This document shows, piece after piece, positions 34,475-44,082 of a stretch of DNA of 64,000 nt. Within the stretch, counting starts at the first letter, position 1; each line of letters begins with the position of its first letter. The translations under genes and the position numbers were made by a program. The stretch is from the NCBI GenBank assembly GCA_045106555.1, contig JBGCET010000002.1, forward strand, positions 246,247-310,246. The letters run 5' to 3'. Under the pieces are notes generated by a model. The model saw only the letters and a list, made by a program, of their open reading frames with translations. It was not told the DNA's origin and made no database searches. Origin of the DNA: JANQOZ01 sp045106555. Its GTDB lineage: Bacteria > Pseudomonadota > Gammaproteobacteria > Xanthomonadales > SZUA-38.

Positions 34475-35422
34475 ATGTCTGAAAACGTGGGATTGGTGGA
34501 AGACCCGCTAAGCGCACTGCTGCGCCATATCGACTTTTCGGCCCAGGTGTTTTTTCGTCAGGGCTATTGCGGCAACTGGGCGGTGGATACCTCAGGGTCC
34601 ACGCTGGCGCCTTTTCACCTGGTGGCCGAAGGCCATGGCTGGTTGCACGAACCCACTCCAGATTCAGGTTCAGGCTTTGAAGAGGCTCAACCACCCAAGA
34701 AACTCCTGCCCGGTCAGCTGGTGTTCTTTCCTCGCGACGGGGCCCATGTTCTTGCCGCCACCGAAACCACGCCGGATCCGGCGCTGATTAATCGGCCCGC
34801 GCCGGAGCGTTTGGAGGGCAACGTCACCCGACTGGTTTGTGGTTATTTCCGGTTTGACCAACGTCGCGCTGCGCCGCTTCTAAGCAGTCTGCCTGACAGC
34901 GTAGTGCTGGATATGGCCCAGGCCACTCAGGCCGACGGGCGAGAGTTGATCAACCTGTGGATGCGGGAAGCGGCTTACAGCGGTTTTGGTAGTGATCTTG
35001 CGGTAGACCGATTGGCCGAGGTGGTGTTTGTTCAACTACTGAGGCAGGAAATAGACAGTGGCCGCCTGAAGGGCGTTATGGGAGCCCTGGGCGATCCGAT
35101 GCTTGGACCGGTGCTGGCCAAAATCCATCGCTCACCCGGTCGACCCCATACGCTGCCCAGCATGGCGCAGGCCACGGGTCTGAGTGAGTCGGCGTTTACC
35201 CAACGGTTTAAAAAGCACATCGGGCAAACCCCTGGCCAGTATGTGCGATTTTGGCGAATGCAGGCGGCAGCCAGCCAGCTGACCTCAACGTCTCGCTCAA
35301 TTTTAGACATCGCCACCCAGGTGGGTTACGACTCAGAGGTGGCTTTTCGCAAGGCCTTCAAAGCGACTATGGGAATAGCCCCTGGCGCTTACCGGCGGAA
35401 GGATGATCAGATGCTCAGTTAG
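34475..35422 (+). CDS. AraC-family regulator with cupin sensor domain
   Basis: A 315-residue regulator: an N-terminal cupin (Cupin_6-like; LAPFHLVAEGHGWL, LLPGQLVFFPRDGAHVL) and a C-terminal AraC HTH pair (SMAQATGLSESAFTQRFKKHIGQTPGQYV, ILDIATQVGYDSEVAFRKAFKATMGIAPGAYRR). It is divergent from thioredoxin/YHS. Parts of this gene, or of a close relative, recur as fragments at 43.1-43.5 kb and 51.2-51.4 kb beside GACCCC repeats, so this is the intact parent or a sister of the copied sequence. Confidence 0.9.
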   Translation: MSENVGLVEDPLSALLRHIDFSAQVFFRQGYCGNWAVDTSGSTLAPFHLVAEGHGWLHEPTPDSGSGFEEAQPPKKLLPGQLVFFPRDGAHVLAATETTPDPALINRPAPERLEGNVTRLVCGYFRFDQRRAAPLLSSLPDSVVLDMAQATQADGRELINLWMREAAYSGFGSDLAVDRLAEVVFVQLLRQEIDSGRLKGVMGALGDPMLGPVLAKIHRSPGRPHTLPSMAQATGLSESAFTQRFKKHIGQTPGQYVRFWRMQAAASQLTSTSRSILDIATQVGYDSEVAFRKAFKATMGIAPGAYRRKDDQMLS

Positions 35423-35544
35423 ACTGCTGTGTTACCAGCATTAACCTGCCGAATTTCGCCAATTTCAATCGTTTAGCTAATGCCGGTAACCTGAGAGTTT
35501 CCAGGGCCGGCTACTGTTTGCAGCTCATCATCAGGAAAAACGCC

Positions 35545-36552
35545 ATGTTTGACACCCCCGCTGACATTCGCCTGGCGTTCGACAGCCTGAGTTATCGTGT
35601 TCCCCCAGCGGCGATAGAACAGGTGGTACAAGTTGCCTCTCCCATCGTTTCGTTTATCGCCCGTGATATTGGGGCCAGGGGAGCAACCCGCTTTGGCGGC
35701 GTTCCAGACTTGCCGAAAGACGCTCACTGGCCACGCCTGCCGGACCCAGAATCACTGGGCGAGATTGTAGCGCCTTATGAGGGATACGACTTAGCGCGGG
35801 TCCAAAAAAGGCTGGCGTCACAACACCCTTTGGCCTTTGTGGGCCAGGTCGAATTGAGTCAATTGCCCAAAAAGGTGCCAAAAACCAGCCTGTTTCCCGA
35901 TTCTGGTCGACTGCTGTTTTTCTACGACCTGGCCAGCTACGACAGTGGTGTTTGGACGGCCAAAGTGATTTGGGATCAGACCGCGACTGTGGAGCTCACG
36001 TCGCTAGCTGTGCCCGATGAGCTGTTGAAGGCCCACGCCAAAGATTTCGTAGATGTGGTGAAGAACGATCGATTTAATGCCGAGCTGGAGCGCGAGTATG
36101 GTCACGGCGGGGTGGATCCCACCGAGTTGCCAGAAACCTCTCAGTACCTGTTCCCTCCTACCCCGGTTACACCCGTTTATACACTGGTGCTGCCAGACTA
36201 TTCGGCCTTGGAATCCGAGCCCCTGGCCAATCAAACGGTCGATATTGACGGCGAAAGTTTTGAGTTTTCAGACATCATCGAGGATGTTGCCTATCACCAT
36301 GAGAAAGAGCAGCAGGAAACGCTTTCTCATTTCTTGATGGCAGGGCCGCCTAACCCTGAGCAGGATGATCCCCGCCATGATGCCGCCAAGATTGTGGGCG
36401 GTGCTGCAGATGATTGGGTGTTGCTTCTGCAAATTGGTGTCTCGGGTCTGATGCAACGAAACACCGAGGGCACCGTGTACTTTCTGATTCGTAAAGATCA
36501 CCTCAAGCGCCGTCACTTTGACCAAGTAGTGGGTGTGTATCAGCAAACCTGA
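35545..36552 (+). CDS. DUF1963 (YwqG-like) protein
   Basis: A 335-residue cytosolic protein of the DUF1963/YwqG family, recognised by FGGVPDLPKDAHWPRL near the start, LAFVGQVELSQLP, SGRLLFFYDL and a C-terminal LLLQIG..GTVYFLIRKDHL. The family fold is known, the function is not. ATG 35545 lies 9 nt behind AGGA. No operon partner is evident. Confidence 0.85.
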   Translation: MFDTPADIRLAFDSLSYRVPPAAIEQVVQVASPIVSFIARDIGARGATRFGGVPDLPKDAHWPRLPDPESLGEIVAPYEGYDLARVQKRLASQHPLAFVGQVELSQLPKKVPKTSLFPDSGRLLFFYDLASYDSGVWTAKVIWDQTATVELTSLAVPDELLKAHAKDFVDVVKNDRFNAELEREYGHGGVDPTELPETSQYLFPPTPVTPVYTLVLPDYSALESEPLANQTVDIDGESFEFSDIIEDVAYHHEKEQQETLSHFLMAGPPNPEQDDPRHDAAKIVGGAADDWVLLLQIGVSGLMQRNTEGTVYFLIRKDHLKRRHFDQVVGVYQQT

Positions 36553-36735
36553 AGGCGTAAGAGGCGGAGTGAATCCGGCGTCAGATACCGTCTTAACGAA
36601 CGGTAACGCGGTACTCCCGCTGATCTTTTGGGGTAGGTCACTCTCGATATTTTTATAAAGCTTGTCCCAGATGCCTGACCCATTGCCGTAGACGCGGGCC
36701 GAGCTACGCTTCCTGCTGGGACGCGGGTAGACCAA

Positions 36736-37983
36736 TTACCACTCGCTGAAGACCCCGGCAACCACTTGGCGCGCCAGCCAAGGAGCGATCGAATACTTCC
36801 CAGTGTCGATAGAAAAGTACGTGCCGTGGCGTTCGATCCCGATACGATCACGCCGGTGAAGCTCCGATGAGGCGTCCTCGAGCGGCCCCTTGCCTGCGGC
36901 GTACACCCACCCGCCGCGAAGCTCAGAGGAAGAAATATTGCTGCGAATACTGGCAAGATCGGGAATGATCTTTGCTAAGGTTTTGAACTTCGCGTTCAAA
37001 ATTTCGCTGTCGGTGAGTTTTGGTAGATTCTGGGAGCGAGGATCGAGGTCGTTTGTTTCCGCGACGAGTCCGTGGTTGTACCACGATACGTAGAGGTCGC
37101 GCCCGTTGTAATTTTTCACGTCGCCAAAAGGACCTACCGCGATTACAGCGCTTCTCAGTGTGGTGGCTTCTTTGAGACGGATGAAGCCGGACAAGCGATA
37201 GCGATGGGTCCAGGATTGCGGCCGCGGTCGGTTGAGAGTTGCGTCGATTGCGATCCGCCCATGCCAAGTGGCATTAAACACGAAGTCGCCGGCACCGATG
37301 ACCCTCGTTTGCCCTTCAGCTCGGTCTTCACACTGGACTTCCCATGGTCCGCAAGACGAGTCGCGCGACTGGACGCCTACCACCCGCCGACTCAAATGAA
37401 GCTCGACCTTCGGATGGGCTGCGACCGCGCCGGCGAGAGCGTCGGCGATGGGTTGGGTTGCGACCGAACGTTCCGGAACCTCGATGCCAGACTTGATGAT
37501 ACTTGAGTCGTATTCGGCCTCGAGGGTTTCCCTGGAGAGTTCTCGAACAACGGAAGGTCGCAGATCGACGAAATAGCGGCTCGCATCGGGATGCTGCTGA
37601 ACCAATTGCTGAATACCATGAGCGGTAGCGAGGTAGGGTTCAGTCGGAACTACCGAATCTCTATGGACAAGATAGCGATCGTTGTGTTGGGTCACCCACT
37701 CATCCCGAACGGGCTGCTCAATCAACTCCTCAACGAGTGAGCAAAAGTTCAATCCACCGGGAAGAAGCTTCCTCGCAGTATTGAGCGACGGATCAGCGCC
37801 GTAGAGGAACCCGAGATGGATTTTGCCCTCGTTCCAACGACTTGCGCCATTCATGGGTTTCATGGACTCATCAACGAGAATGACTCGGTGACCCCCTCGC
37901 GCAAGAAAAAGCGCCAGCGAGCACCCCATGATCCCAGCACCCAGAACAATACTGGTCTTTGTCGAGTGCCGCACTTGCGTCAT
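36736..37983 (-). CDS. FAD-dependent oxidoreductase (DAO family)
   Basis: A 415-residue flavoenzyme with the dinucleotide-binding fold SIVLGAGIMGCSLALFLARGGHRVILVDE at its N-terminus, a GDFVFNATWHGR motif in the middle and a C-terminal GKYSIAPWLARQV segment, typical of D-amino-acid-oxidase-like enzymes that act on amines or hydroxy acids. It overlaps the upstream glycosyltransferase gene by 4 nt, so it belongs to the cupin/GT2/oxidoreductase operon. Oxidation of a sugar or aminosugar moiety of a surface glycan is a plausible role. Confidence 0.85.
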   Translation of the reverse strand: MTQVRHSTKTSIVLGAGIMGCSLALFLARGGHRVILVDESMKPMNGASRWNEGKIHLGFLYGADPSLNTARKLLPGGLNFCSLVEELIEQPVRDEWVTQHNDRYLVHRDSVVPTEPYLATAHGIQQLVQQHPDASRYFVDLRPSVVRELSRETLEAEYDSSIIKSGIEVPERSVATQPIADALAGAVAAHPKVELHLSRRVVGVQSRDSSCGPWEVQCEDRAEGQTRVIGAGDFVFNATWHGRIAIDATLNRPRPQSWTHRYRLSGFIRLKEATTLRSAVIAVGPFGDVKNYNGRDLYVSWYNHGLVAETNDLDPRSQNLPKLTDSEILNAKFKTLAKIIPDLASIRSNISSSELRGGWVYAAGKGPLEDASSELHRRDRIGIERHGTYFSIDTGKYSIAPWLARQVVAGVFSEW

Positions 37984-38969
37984 GCGCTCGTCTCATGGAA
38001 AGCATGCAGAGCTTTCTCGCGCGCGAGCATCTGACTGTGGACGGTGCGGATCCATCCTTCGGCTTCTTCGTTCAACAGGCCTTCGCCTGAGGGCGGCTCT
38101 GGCATGACGCTGCCAGGTAACCACTGGGGATGATCTAGGGTCTTGCCAAGCCGTACTCTCTGATTTGTCACATGGGCGAGATGAGAGAGCTGGAGGCAGT
38201 TTCTTGCTACGCGGAGCTCCGTCGGATCGGTGAGCGCTCGCTGAAAAAAAGCAAGACACTCCTGCAAGCTTTCAGCCTGCCCTCTAAGAACCGCAGACAT
38301 CCCTTCTGATGCCCATCCTTTGCTTCGAGTCAGGCTGCCTTCTCGTTGCCAGCGTTTATAGAGGGTTTCGCCTACCGCTACCGCGGGGCCTGGTACCAAA
38401 AGCCTGAGGTGAAACACCCAGGCCGTCCAATGGTTATCTCCGTGAATGCTTGGAAATCTGAGCGGGGTGTCGAAACGTTTAACTCGGAAAAGACTGCGAA
38501 GTGTAGTTCCTCGTCTCGTGAGCATGAAGTCGACAAGCCGGTGAAGTGCATTGCCGCCGTAGTGATGCGCAGGACGAAGATGGTCAACCAACCCAAACTC
38601 GAGCAAATCACAGTGTGCGCTCGCCGCGCGGTCATCGGCGTTAAGCGCTGCAATCAAACGCTCAATGTAGGCTGGCTCGATAATGTCGTCGTGAAAGTAG
38701 ATGCAAGCATAGTCGGAGCTGGCTTCATTGAGCGCCGCGTTAGCATTCCCAGACCAGCCCATTTGTTCCGGTTGAGGCACCACACGGATTCGCGCATCGT
38801 CTTTCGCGTGCCGTTCACAGACCGCTGCCGTGGCCTCGTCGCAATCATCAATTGAGACGATGATCTCCAAGTTCTGATGGGTTTGAGATCGCGCGCAGTT
38901 GAGTGTGCGATCAATAAACTTCTCCGCACGATACGCTGGAATACAGATAGAGACTTTAGGTTCCGTCAT
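37980..38969 (-). CDS. family 2 glycosyltransferase
   Basis: A 329-residue GT-A transferase: VSICIPAYRAEKFIDRTLNCARSQT, EIIVSIDDC, the substrate-binding segment GWSGNANAALNEASSDYACIYFHDDII (DxD-like HDD) and a helical C-terminus. It would transfer a nucleotide-sugar-derived residue to a glycan or protein. Its start overlaps the upstream cupin stop by 4 nt and its stop overlaps the oxidoreductase start, a tightly coupled operon. Confidence 0.9.
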   Translation of the reverse strand: MTEPKVSICIPAYRAEKFIDRTLNCARSQTHQNLEIIVSIDDCDEATAAVCERHAKDDARIRVVPQPEQMGWSGNANAALNEASSDYACIYFHDDIIEPAYIERLIAALNADDRAASAHCDLLEFGLVDHLRPAHHYGGNALHRLVDFMLTRRGTTLRSLFRVKRFDTPLRFPSIHGDNHWTAWVFHLRLLVPGPAVAVGETLYKRWQREGSLTRSKGWASEGMSAVLRGQAESLQECLAFFQRALTDPTELRVARNCLQLSHLAHVTNQRVRLGKTLDHPQWLPGSVMPEPPSGEGLLNEEAEGWIRTVHSQMLAREKALHAFHETSA

Positions 38970-39370
38970 TCCGACACCTGGTATATGTACGAATCTTCAT
39001 TGTATGGATGCGAACACAGGACCAAGAGCAACGAGTTCGGCGCAATGAAGTGTTGCTGAGCCCAGAGACCCGGCGGGATTAACACGCCCCCAGAGTCGGG
39101 CGTGCATATCGTGGTCTTGTGCTGGTCACCACGTCGAAAGGTGATATCTACCCGGCCGCCAGCGCAGATCAATAGCTGGTAGCCATCGCGATGGGCATGG
39201 CCCCCTCGGGTTGTGCCCGTCGGGACGTTGGAGACCGTAAACATACGAACTGGCATGAAGGGCAGTGCTTGAAATTCCGATACGTGCAGGTCACCTTGCG
39301 GACCCGTGAATTGCTCCAGTTTGACCCAGGTAACCAGGTCGTCAATCGACGATGCTCGTGCGCCCCTCAT
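38966..39370 (-). CDS. FdtA/WxcM-like cupin (nucleotide-sugar isomerase type)
   Basis: A 134-residue cupin of the FdtA/QdtA (WxcM-like) family with GGHAHRDGYQLLICAGGRV and GVLIPPGLWAQQHF. Family members isomerise dTDP-4-keto-6-deoxyglucose to the 3-keto form on the way to dTDP-Fuc3NAc or Qui3NAc; several relatives have lost activity. It is the first gene of the operon with GT2 and the oxidoreductase. ATG 39370 is taken as start; a TTG five codons upstream behind GAGGG is an alternative. No aminotransferase or acetyltransferase of that pathway is adjacent. Confidence 0.8.
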   Translation of the reverse strand: MRGARASSIDDLVTWVKLEQFTGPQGDLHVSEFQALPFMPVRMFTVSNVPTGTTRGGHAHRDGYQLLICAGGRVDITFRRGDQHKTTICTPDSGGVLIPPGLWAQQHFIAPNSLLLVLCSHPYNEDSYIYQVSE

Positions 39371-39518
39371 AAAAAATCTTCGCAAAAACCCTCGGTGGCC
39401 TCGGCGCCATCGATGCGTTGCCGTGCAGCGACCATTAACCCGGTATACATACTGAAAATTAATCTATCCATCGCTTCAGATTGTGTCTAATATTTGGTCT
39501 TTCTGCCGCGTTTCCACC

Positions 39519-41723
39519 TTAACGGGCGTCAGGACCTTTCTCGGGAATGAATTCAATTGACAGAAACGCCAGTGCCAAGGCCCTTGTATCAGAACCCACC
39601 CCCAGCGCTTCAGGGGACTGAGCGTTGGGAAATTCGAAGCGGATTTCAGTCAATCCTGACTGACTAATCACATCCGCCGGTAGGGCAATATCATGGTGTT
39701 TAAAGTCACTACTGGATTCTGACCATTCGGCGACCAGAACATCCGACGCGAATACGCGAACCTCTTGGGCCTCCAGAACACCCGGAACTAGGAATGGTTT
39801 GACGTTTATTCGCATTGTGACACTAGAATTAATTTCCAGCAGGCGAACCTTAAGACGGGTTTCCGCGCCCACAGACCATGTGATTTTTTGAGTCGCCCCC
39901 ATGCCAAAACCTGTCTGTTGAAAGGGCCGAGAACTTCCGTCCTGTCCAAAAGTAATCTTGTCGCCAGGCCGATAATCAGTGGCATCATCGTTAACCGGCG
40001 CCCCGTAGGCTTCTGGGCCGTGCCAGGATTCCACCTTGTAGACGCTGCCATTGATTCGATAGGCGCTGAATTCCTCAAAATAGTTCTTCGCGGCTGCCTC
40101 ATTACGGTGAATCCGGCTTTGGTAATAAAAACGATCTCGATTGTCGTCAGCTTGATCTGCGAACATGGATTGCCCGGGGAAAGATCCATCCAGCCCCAGT
40201 TCGGAGCGAACCGTAGCGGGCAGGTCCAGTAGCTGTACTTTCTGATTGGATATTGCCAGCCTTCCTGAATTGAATCTGGGCTTGATCAAGACCAGCGGTA
40301 AAGGAGACCCCCAGATCTGATCCAAAGCCTCTTCACTATTGGTTTCGTCTCCATTCTCATCCTGCATGTCAAACGGTACCCCGCCACCATGATCGCTATG
40401 AATCAGCAACAGGGTCTCATCGTAGACATCCAGGCTTTTCAAACGACTTAGAAATGCCACGACATTATTTATCGTACACAAAGATTGGTGGCTGAACGCG
40501 TCACTGGAATAGTCCTTTGCGGTTCCCGCGAATGAACAGCTGGAGTTTGTAACCAGGGGGGCATGAGGGGTTACCAGGTGAATGAATTTATATCTCGGTG
40601 GAATGTCAGACGCACTGCTTTCGCTGATCAGGTCTGCCAGAAAGGCATTGTGAGAAAAATGCTCAAACTGCATTTCCGGTTGGTCGACCAGTTTGCTCGA
40701 TAGCAACCAGAGGCCTGAGCGATAAATCCAATGCTTTAGAAAATGCGGGGCGTGTCGGTACAACGACAAATCTGCCAGTAGCAGTGCCGAACTTTGCCTT
40801 GCTTCTGCGTGGTCGGCGTAAGGAGTGGGAATACGGTAATAACTGTCGAAGGCATCATTCGACTTGTTCCACCACAGGGGGGTGGCAATGTCCACAGCGT
40901 ACTCATTGGCAGCCATGACGCTGAACAGATTGTGACCTCGCAGGGTCTGTTTGTGGTAATCAGTGATCGAACGGTCGTTGACAAATGCCGTACCGCTCAA
41001 CGAAGCAGGAACACTGAGATAGGTAACATTCGACGTGCTGGTTGCGTCCCTGAAGAACGTAAAGCCTTCAAACTCATCGGCAAGGCCCGGTTGCGCAGAC
41101 AGCAACTGTTCAAAAACACTTGCTTGAAATCCATCGAGAATAAGGTGAATCACGTTGGACTCTTGAGAAAACCCGGACAGCTTTTCAGAAAACTCTTCCA
41201 CCCCGGATTTTTCCTGTTGAGGTGCGTTAAATAACATCAACATTGCGCTAATAAACTGGAAGAGAACCAGAGTCATGCAGATCTTCCAGCCCTTAACGCT
41301 CAGCCAGCAGCGATGTCGATAGGCCAGCCAGGCCAATGCAGCCCAAATCAGTGCGTCGATCAGACTCCTCCAGGTCCGTGACAGATCCAGTTGATTTCCA
41401 TCCAGGATGCCCGTATTCCACAACAAAAGATTTCCATGGATGTAGCTGGCCATGGCCAGAACAAAAAGAATTAGGCTGAAGAATCTGCTGACGCCCTGGC
41501 CCAGAACCAGCGGCACCGCACAGGCACCCAGGAAGATAAGAAGTGCCGGCAGATAGTAGTGATTGAGAGCCTCGGTGTAGGCAATCAGGAATTCCCCGTT
41601 ATTCTGGCTGAAGACGGTAAAAGTTCCGAAGATCAGCAGATTGAGCCCCAGCAACAATGCGGGCGCCATGACGAAGCTCACTCTCTGGACCTTACTTACA
41701 GCGGGTTTTTGCTGGATAAGCAT
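39519..41723 (-). CDS. membrane sulfatase/alkaline-phosphatase-fold protein
   Basis: A 734-residue protein with five N-terminal membrane helices (residues ~15-175) and a periplasmic catalytic domain of the sulfatase/phosphoglycerol-transferase superfamily: VIHLILDGFQ for the first metal aspartate, a Thr/Ser nucleophile region TSTSNVTYLSVP, LVTPHAP and the C-terminal metal motif HSDHGGG. After residue ~570 comes a beta-sandwich domain of unknown role. LtaS- or EptA-like enzymes with this layout modify surface polymers with phosphoglycerol or phosphoethanolamine; which group is moved here cannot be told. It lies beyond the glycan operon in the same direction. Confidence 0.82.
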   Translation of the reverse strand: MLIQQKPAVSKVQRVSFVMAPALLLGLNLLIFGTFTVFSQNNGEFLIAYTEALNHYYLPALLIFLGACAVPLVLGQGVSRFFSLILFVLAMASYIHGNLLLWNTGILDGNQLDLSRTWRSLIDALIWAALAWLAYRHRCWLSVKGWKICMTLVLFQFISAMLMLFNAPQQEKSGVEEFSEKLSGFSQESNVIHLILDGFQASVFEQLLSAQPGLADEFEGFTFFRDATSTSNVTYLSVPASLSGTAFVNDRSITDYHKQTLRGHNLFSVMAANEYAVDIATPLWWNKSNDAFDSYYRIPTPYADHAEARQSSALLLADLSLYRHAPHFLKHWIYRSGLWLLSSKLVDQPEMQFEHFSHNAFLADLISESSASDIPPRYKFIHLVTPHAPLVTNSSCSFAGTAKDYSSDAFSHQSLCTINNVVAFLSRLKSLDVYDETLLLIHSDHGGGVPFDMQDENGDETNSEEALDQIWGSPLPLVLIKPRFNSGRLAISNQKVQLLDLPATVRSELGLDGSFPGQSMFADQADDNRDRFYYQSRIHRNEAAAKNYFEEFSAYRINGSVYKVESWHGPEAYGAPVNDDATDYRPGDKITFGQDGSSRPFQQTGFGMGATQKITWSVGAETRLKVRLLEINSSVTMRINVKPFLVPGVLEAQEVRVFASDVLVAEWSESSSDFKHHDIALPADVISQSGLTEIRFEFPNAQSPEALGVGSDTRALALAFLSIEFIPEKGPDAR

Positions 41724-42168
41724 CCGCCTACATCCGCCTGAAACGGGCGACTGAGGCCCTGATTGAGGTGCAGATGGTCATTGACCTGTCGTGGTTTCGG
41801 GAGCCATGCCGATGAAAACACACAGGCAATGGTAAAGCGTCATAACGGTGTTCCATCCGGGTAAAATCCTGTCCCGTGATCGGGTCTTTTGGGCTGTATC
41901 TACCTTGCGCCATTATCTGCCTTTTGATCGAGAATTGTTACCTGTGTCCTTGTCCAGACTCAATCCGGCAAACACCCTGGCCGGGCCGGTGACGTCTGAG
42001 TTGTCATAGGTTTCCTCCGCTTCACCGTTGGTCAATCGCGTTGCTTGTCCAGGTCTGGTCGAAAAATATTGGGTAAAGCATACTGGGGCCACGCCAAAAT
42101 AGGTTGCTGGGGTATATTGGCGTTCAACGAGTGTCGCTGACGACACGGACAAGGTACCGAAACTCAGC
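41724..42168. other. intergenic stretch without a supported gene
   Basis: Two short minus-strand frames (41728-41913 and 41913-42170) lack ribosome sites and family resemblance. The stretch holds the yghU promoter region. I see no repeats of the GACCCC type here. Confidence 0.4.
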
Positions 42169-43041
42169 ATGAGCGATCAAACTCCCTATGAGCCGCCAAC
42201 CGTGTGGCAATGGAACGACGACAAAGCTGACGAATTCCAGCACCTGGCAAGGCACATTGCCGGCCCAACTCATGACAAAGCGTTGCCCATCGGCAATCAT
42301 CCCCTGCAACTGTATTCTTTGGCTTCGGCCAACGGCATTAAAGTCACAATCCTGCTTGAAGAGTTGTTGGCTGCGGGATACGCAGATGCCGAGTATGACG
42401 CGTGGCCGATCCGACCCCACGACGGCGAGCAGTTCAGCACCGGGATGGTGGATGTTAACCCCAACGCCAAAATTCCAGCGCTGCTGGACGTAAGTGTCGA
42501 CCCTCCGCAGCGTGTATTCGAATCAGGCGCCATTTTGTTGTACTTGGCAGAAAAATTTGGTGCATTTTTGCCGACGGATCATTCGCGGCGCACAGAGACC
42601 TTAAGTTGGTTATTTTGGCAAATGGCAAGCTCGCCCTATTTGGGCGGAGCGGGGCTGGGTTTGTTCTGGATGTATGCCCCGGAGAAGCTGGAGTGGCCGA
42701 TCAACCGCTTTGCCATGGAGATCAAACGTCAACTGCATGTATTGGATCGCCAGCTCTCATCCCAAGAGTTCCTGGTGGATGACACCTACACCATCGCAGA
42801 TATGGCCGTATGGCCTTGGTACGGAGCGTTGGTCCGCGGTGAACTATTCGACGTTGCGGAGTTTCTGCAAGTTCATGAGTACTCACACGTGAAACGCTGG
42901 GCGGACACCATTGCCAGCCGGCCCGCGGTCGGTCGCGGTTGGAAGGTCAATCGCGTCTGGGGCGACCCCGCAGATCAACTGCATGAACGCCATAGCGCGA
43001 GTGACTTTGACCTGAAGACACAAGACAAGATGGGTTCCTAA
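42169..43041 (+). CDS. yghU: YghU-type glutathione S-transferase / disulfide-bond reductase
   Basis: A 290-residue nu-class glutathione transferase that reduces disulfides or organic peroxides with glutathione. It is collinear with E. coli YghU throughout: GPTHDKALPIGNHPLQLYSL, TILLEELLAAGY, VNPNAKIPALLD, RVFESGAILLYLAEKFG, RTETLSWLFWQM and the ending LHERHSASDF. The last ~190 bp of this gene recur at 58.5 kb and its last ~50 bp at 50.1 kb, each time followed by the same CTCTGACCCC tail, so this intact gene is the source of those fragments. Confidence 0.95.
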   Translation: MSDQTPYEPPTVWQWNDDKADEFQHLARHIAGPTHDKALPIGNHPLQLYSLASANGIKVTILLEELLAAGYADAEYDAWPIRPHDGEQFSTGMVDVNPNAKIPALLDVSVDPPQRVFESGAILLYLAEKFGAFLPTDHSRRTETLSWLFWQMASSPYLGGAGLGLFWMYAPEKLEWPINRFAMEIKRQLHVLDRQLSSQEFLVDDTYTIADMAVWPWYGALVRGELFDVAEFLQVHEYSHVKRWADTIASRPAVGRGWKVNRVWGDPADQLHERHSASDFDLKTQDKMGS

Positions 43042-43110
43042 CTCTATTTTTCGCTTAGTTCCCTTACTCTGTCCCTTTACTCTGGCCCCAAAATTCCTGA
43101 CCCCAAAATT
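42989..43110 (+). repeat. GACCCC repeat, unit 1 (with yghU end)
   Basis: The shared block begins in the last codons of yghU, contains the stop codon, then TTTTTCGCTTAGTTCCCTTA, CTCTGTCCCTTTACTCTG and two GACCCCAAAATT motifs (here GGCCCC and GACCCC). A fragment of the cupin-AraC gene starts immediately after it. Related units are at 50081-50215, 53726-53792 and 58542-58799. Confidence 0.8.
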
Positions 43111-43112
43111 CT

Positions 43113-43481
43113 AGACCAGCGCCGTGCTGCGCCGCTGCTCAGTAGTTGGCCTGATAGCGTAGTGCTGGATATGGCCCAGTCCAATGAGGCCGTTGGGCGA
43201 GAGATGATCAACCTTTGGATGCGGGAAGCGGCACACAGCGGTTTTGACAGTGATCTTGCGGTAGACCGATTGGCCGAGCTGGTGTTTGTTCAACTGTTGA
43301 GGCAGGAAATCGACAGCGGCCGCTTGAAGGGAGTGAGCTGACCTCAACGTCTCGCTCAATTTTAGACATCGCCACCCAGGTGGGTTACGACTCAGAGGTG
43401 GCTTTTCACAAGGCCTTCAAAGTGACCATGGAAAGAGCCCCCGGCGCTTACCGTCAGCGGGATAATTCAGCGTCCTGGTAG
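43113..43481 (+). pseudogene. fragment of the cupin-AraC regulator gene, copy 2
   Basis: DNA similar to 34860-35422: first the middle of the gene (VVLDMAQ, LINLWMREAA, DLAVDRLAE), then after a deletion of about 200 bp the last HTH (ISDIATQVGYDSEVAF type) to a stop at 43481. The 5' half is absent and the fragment starts directly after a GACCCCAAAATT motif. Substitutions and the deletion rule out function. Confidence 0.8.
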
Positions 43482-43569
43482 CGAAAAGCGTCATCAGGGC
43501 AGGTCTACCGCATATTGGTAAGCGCCGACGTCAGTTCCCGGTCATCGGGGTATGCCAGGCCAGTGCTCG

Positions 43570-43959
43570 CTAACTGCTGAACAGGGCGGTTTGTGCCAGA
43601 TCGACGGCGGGGCAGTCAAACGCATTGCCAATCACCACAGAACTGTATACCCCGCCGGAAGAATGATCCGCCGTGTTGTGACTCTGGTTTTCCAGCTGTA
43701 TGTGGATGTAGTTAGCGCCCATCTGGTGCGCTTCATTGCGCATACGGTTGCGTGCGCCGATAACCAAGTTTTCATCTTTCGTGAACTCTGCCGTCCAAAA
43801 ATTGCCCTGACTGCCGTGTACCTCGCCCACATACCGGCAGCTTGTCTCAGGCGCCGAGCGGCTGATCATAATTTGTGCCGCCGACGGTTGGTTTAAGGGC
43901 GCTGCAGCACATCCTGCCAACGTTACGGTTATTGCCGAAAATAGTGTTTTCAAATACAT
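43570..43959 (-). CDS. DUF4156-like lipoprotein
   Basis: A 129-residue outer-membrane lipoprotein candidate with lipobox TLAGC. The mature part (CRYVGEVHGSQGNFWT, ARNRMRNEAHQMGANYIHIQ) matches small DUF4156-type lipoproteins of unknown function. GGAG lies 8 nt before ATG 43959. It is divergent from an XRE regulator 123 nt away, which may control it. Confidence 0.8.
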   Translation of the reverse strand: MYLKTLFSAITVTLAGCAAAPLNQPSAAQIMISRSAPETSCRYVGEVHGSQGNFWTAEFTKDENLVIGARNRMRNEAHQMGANYIHIQLENQSHNTADHSSGGVYSSVVIGNAFDCPAVDLAQTALFSS

Positions 43960-44082
43960 GTCCAAATCTCCATTTCGTGTGACAGCCTCTTGGTGTCTAG
44001 ACTATGCATCGGATATCGAAATACAATACCTGAAAAAGAAGTACTGAAAAACGATACCTAAAAATACTGGAAATTTGCACTT

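Noticed and set aside
41728..42170. Two small minus-strand frames upstream of yghU
   Set aside because: No ribosome sites, no family resemblance and odd composition; more likely non-coding.
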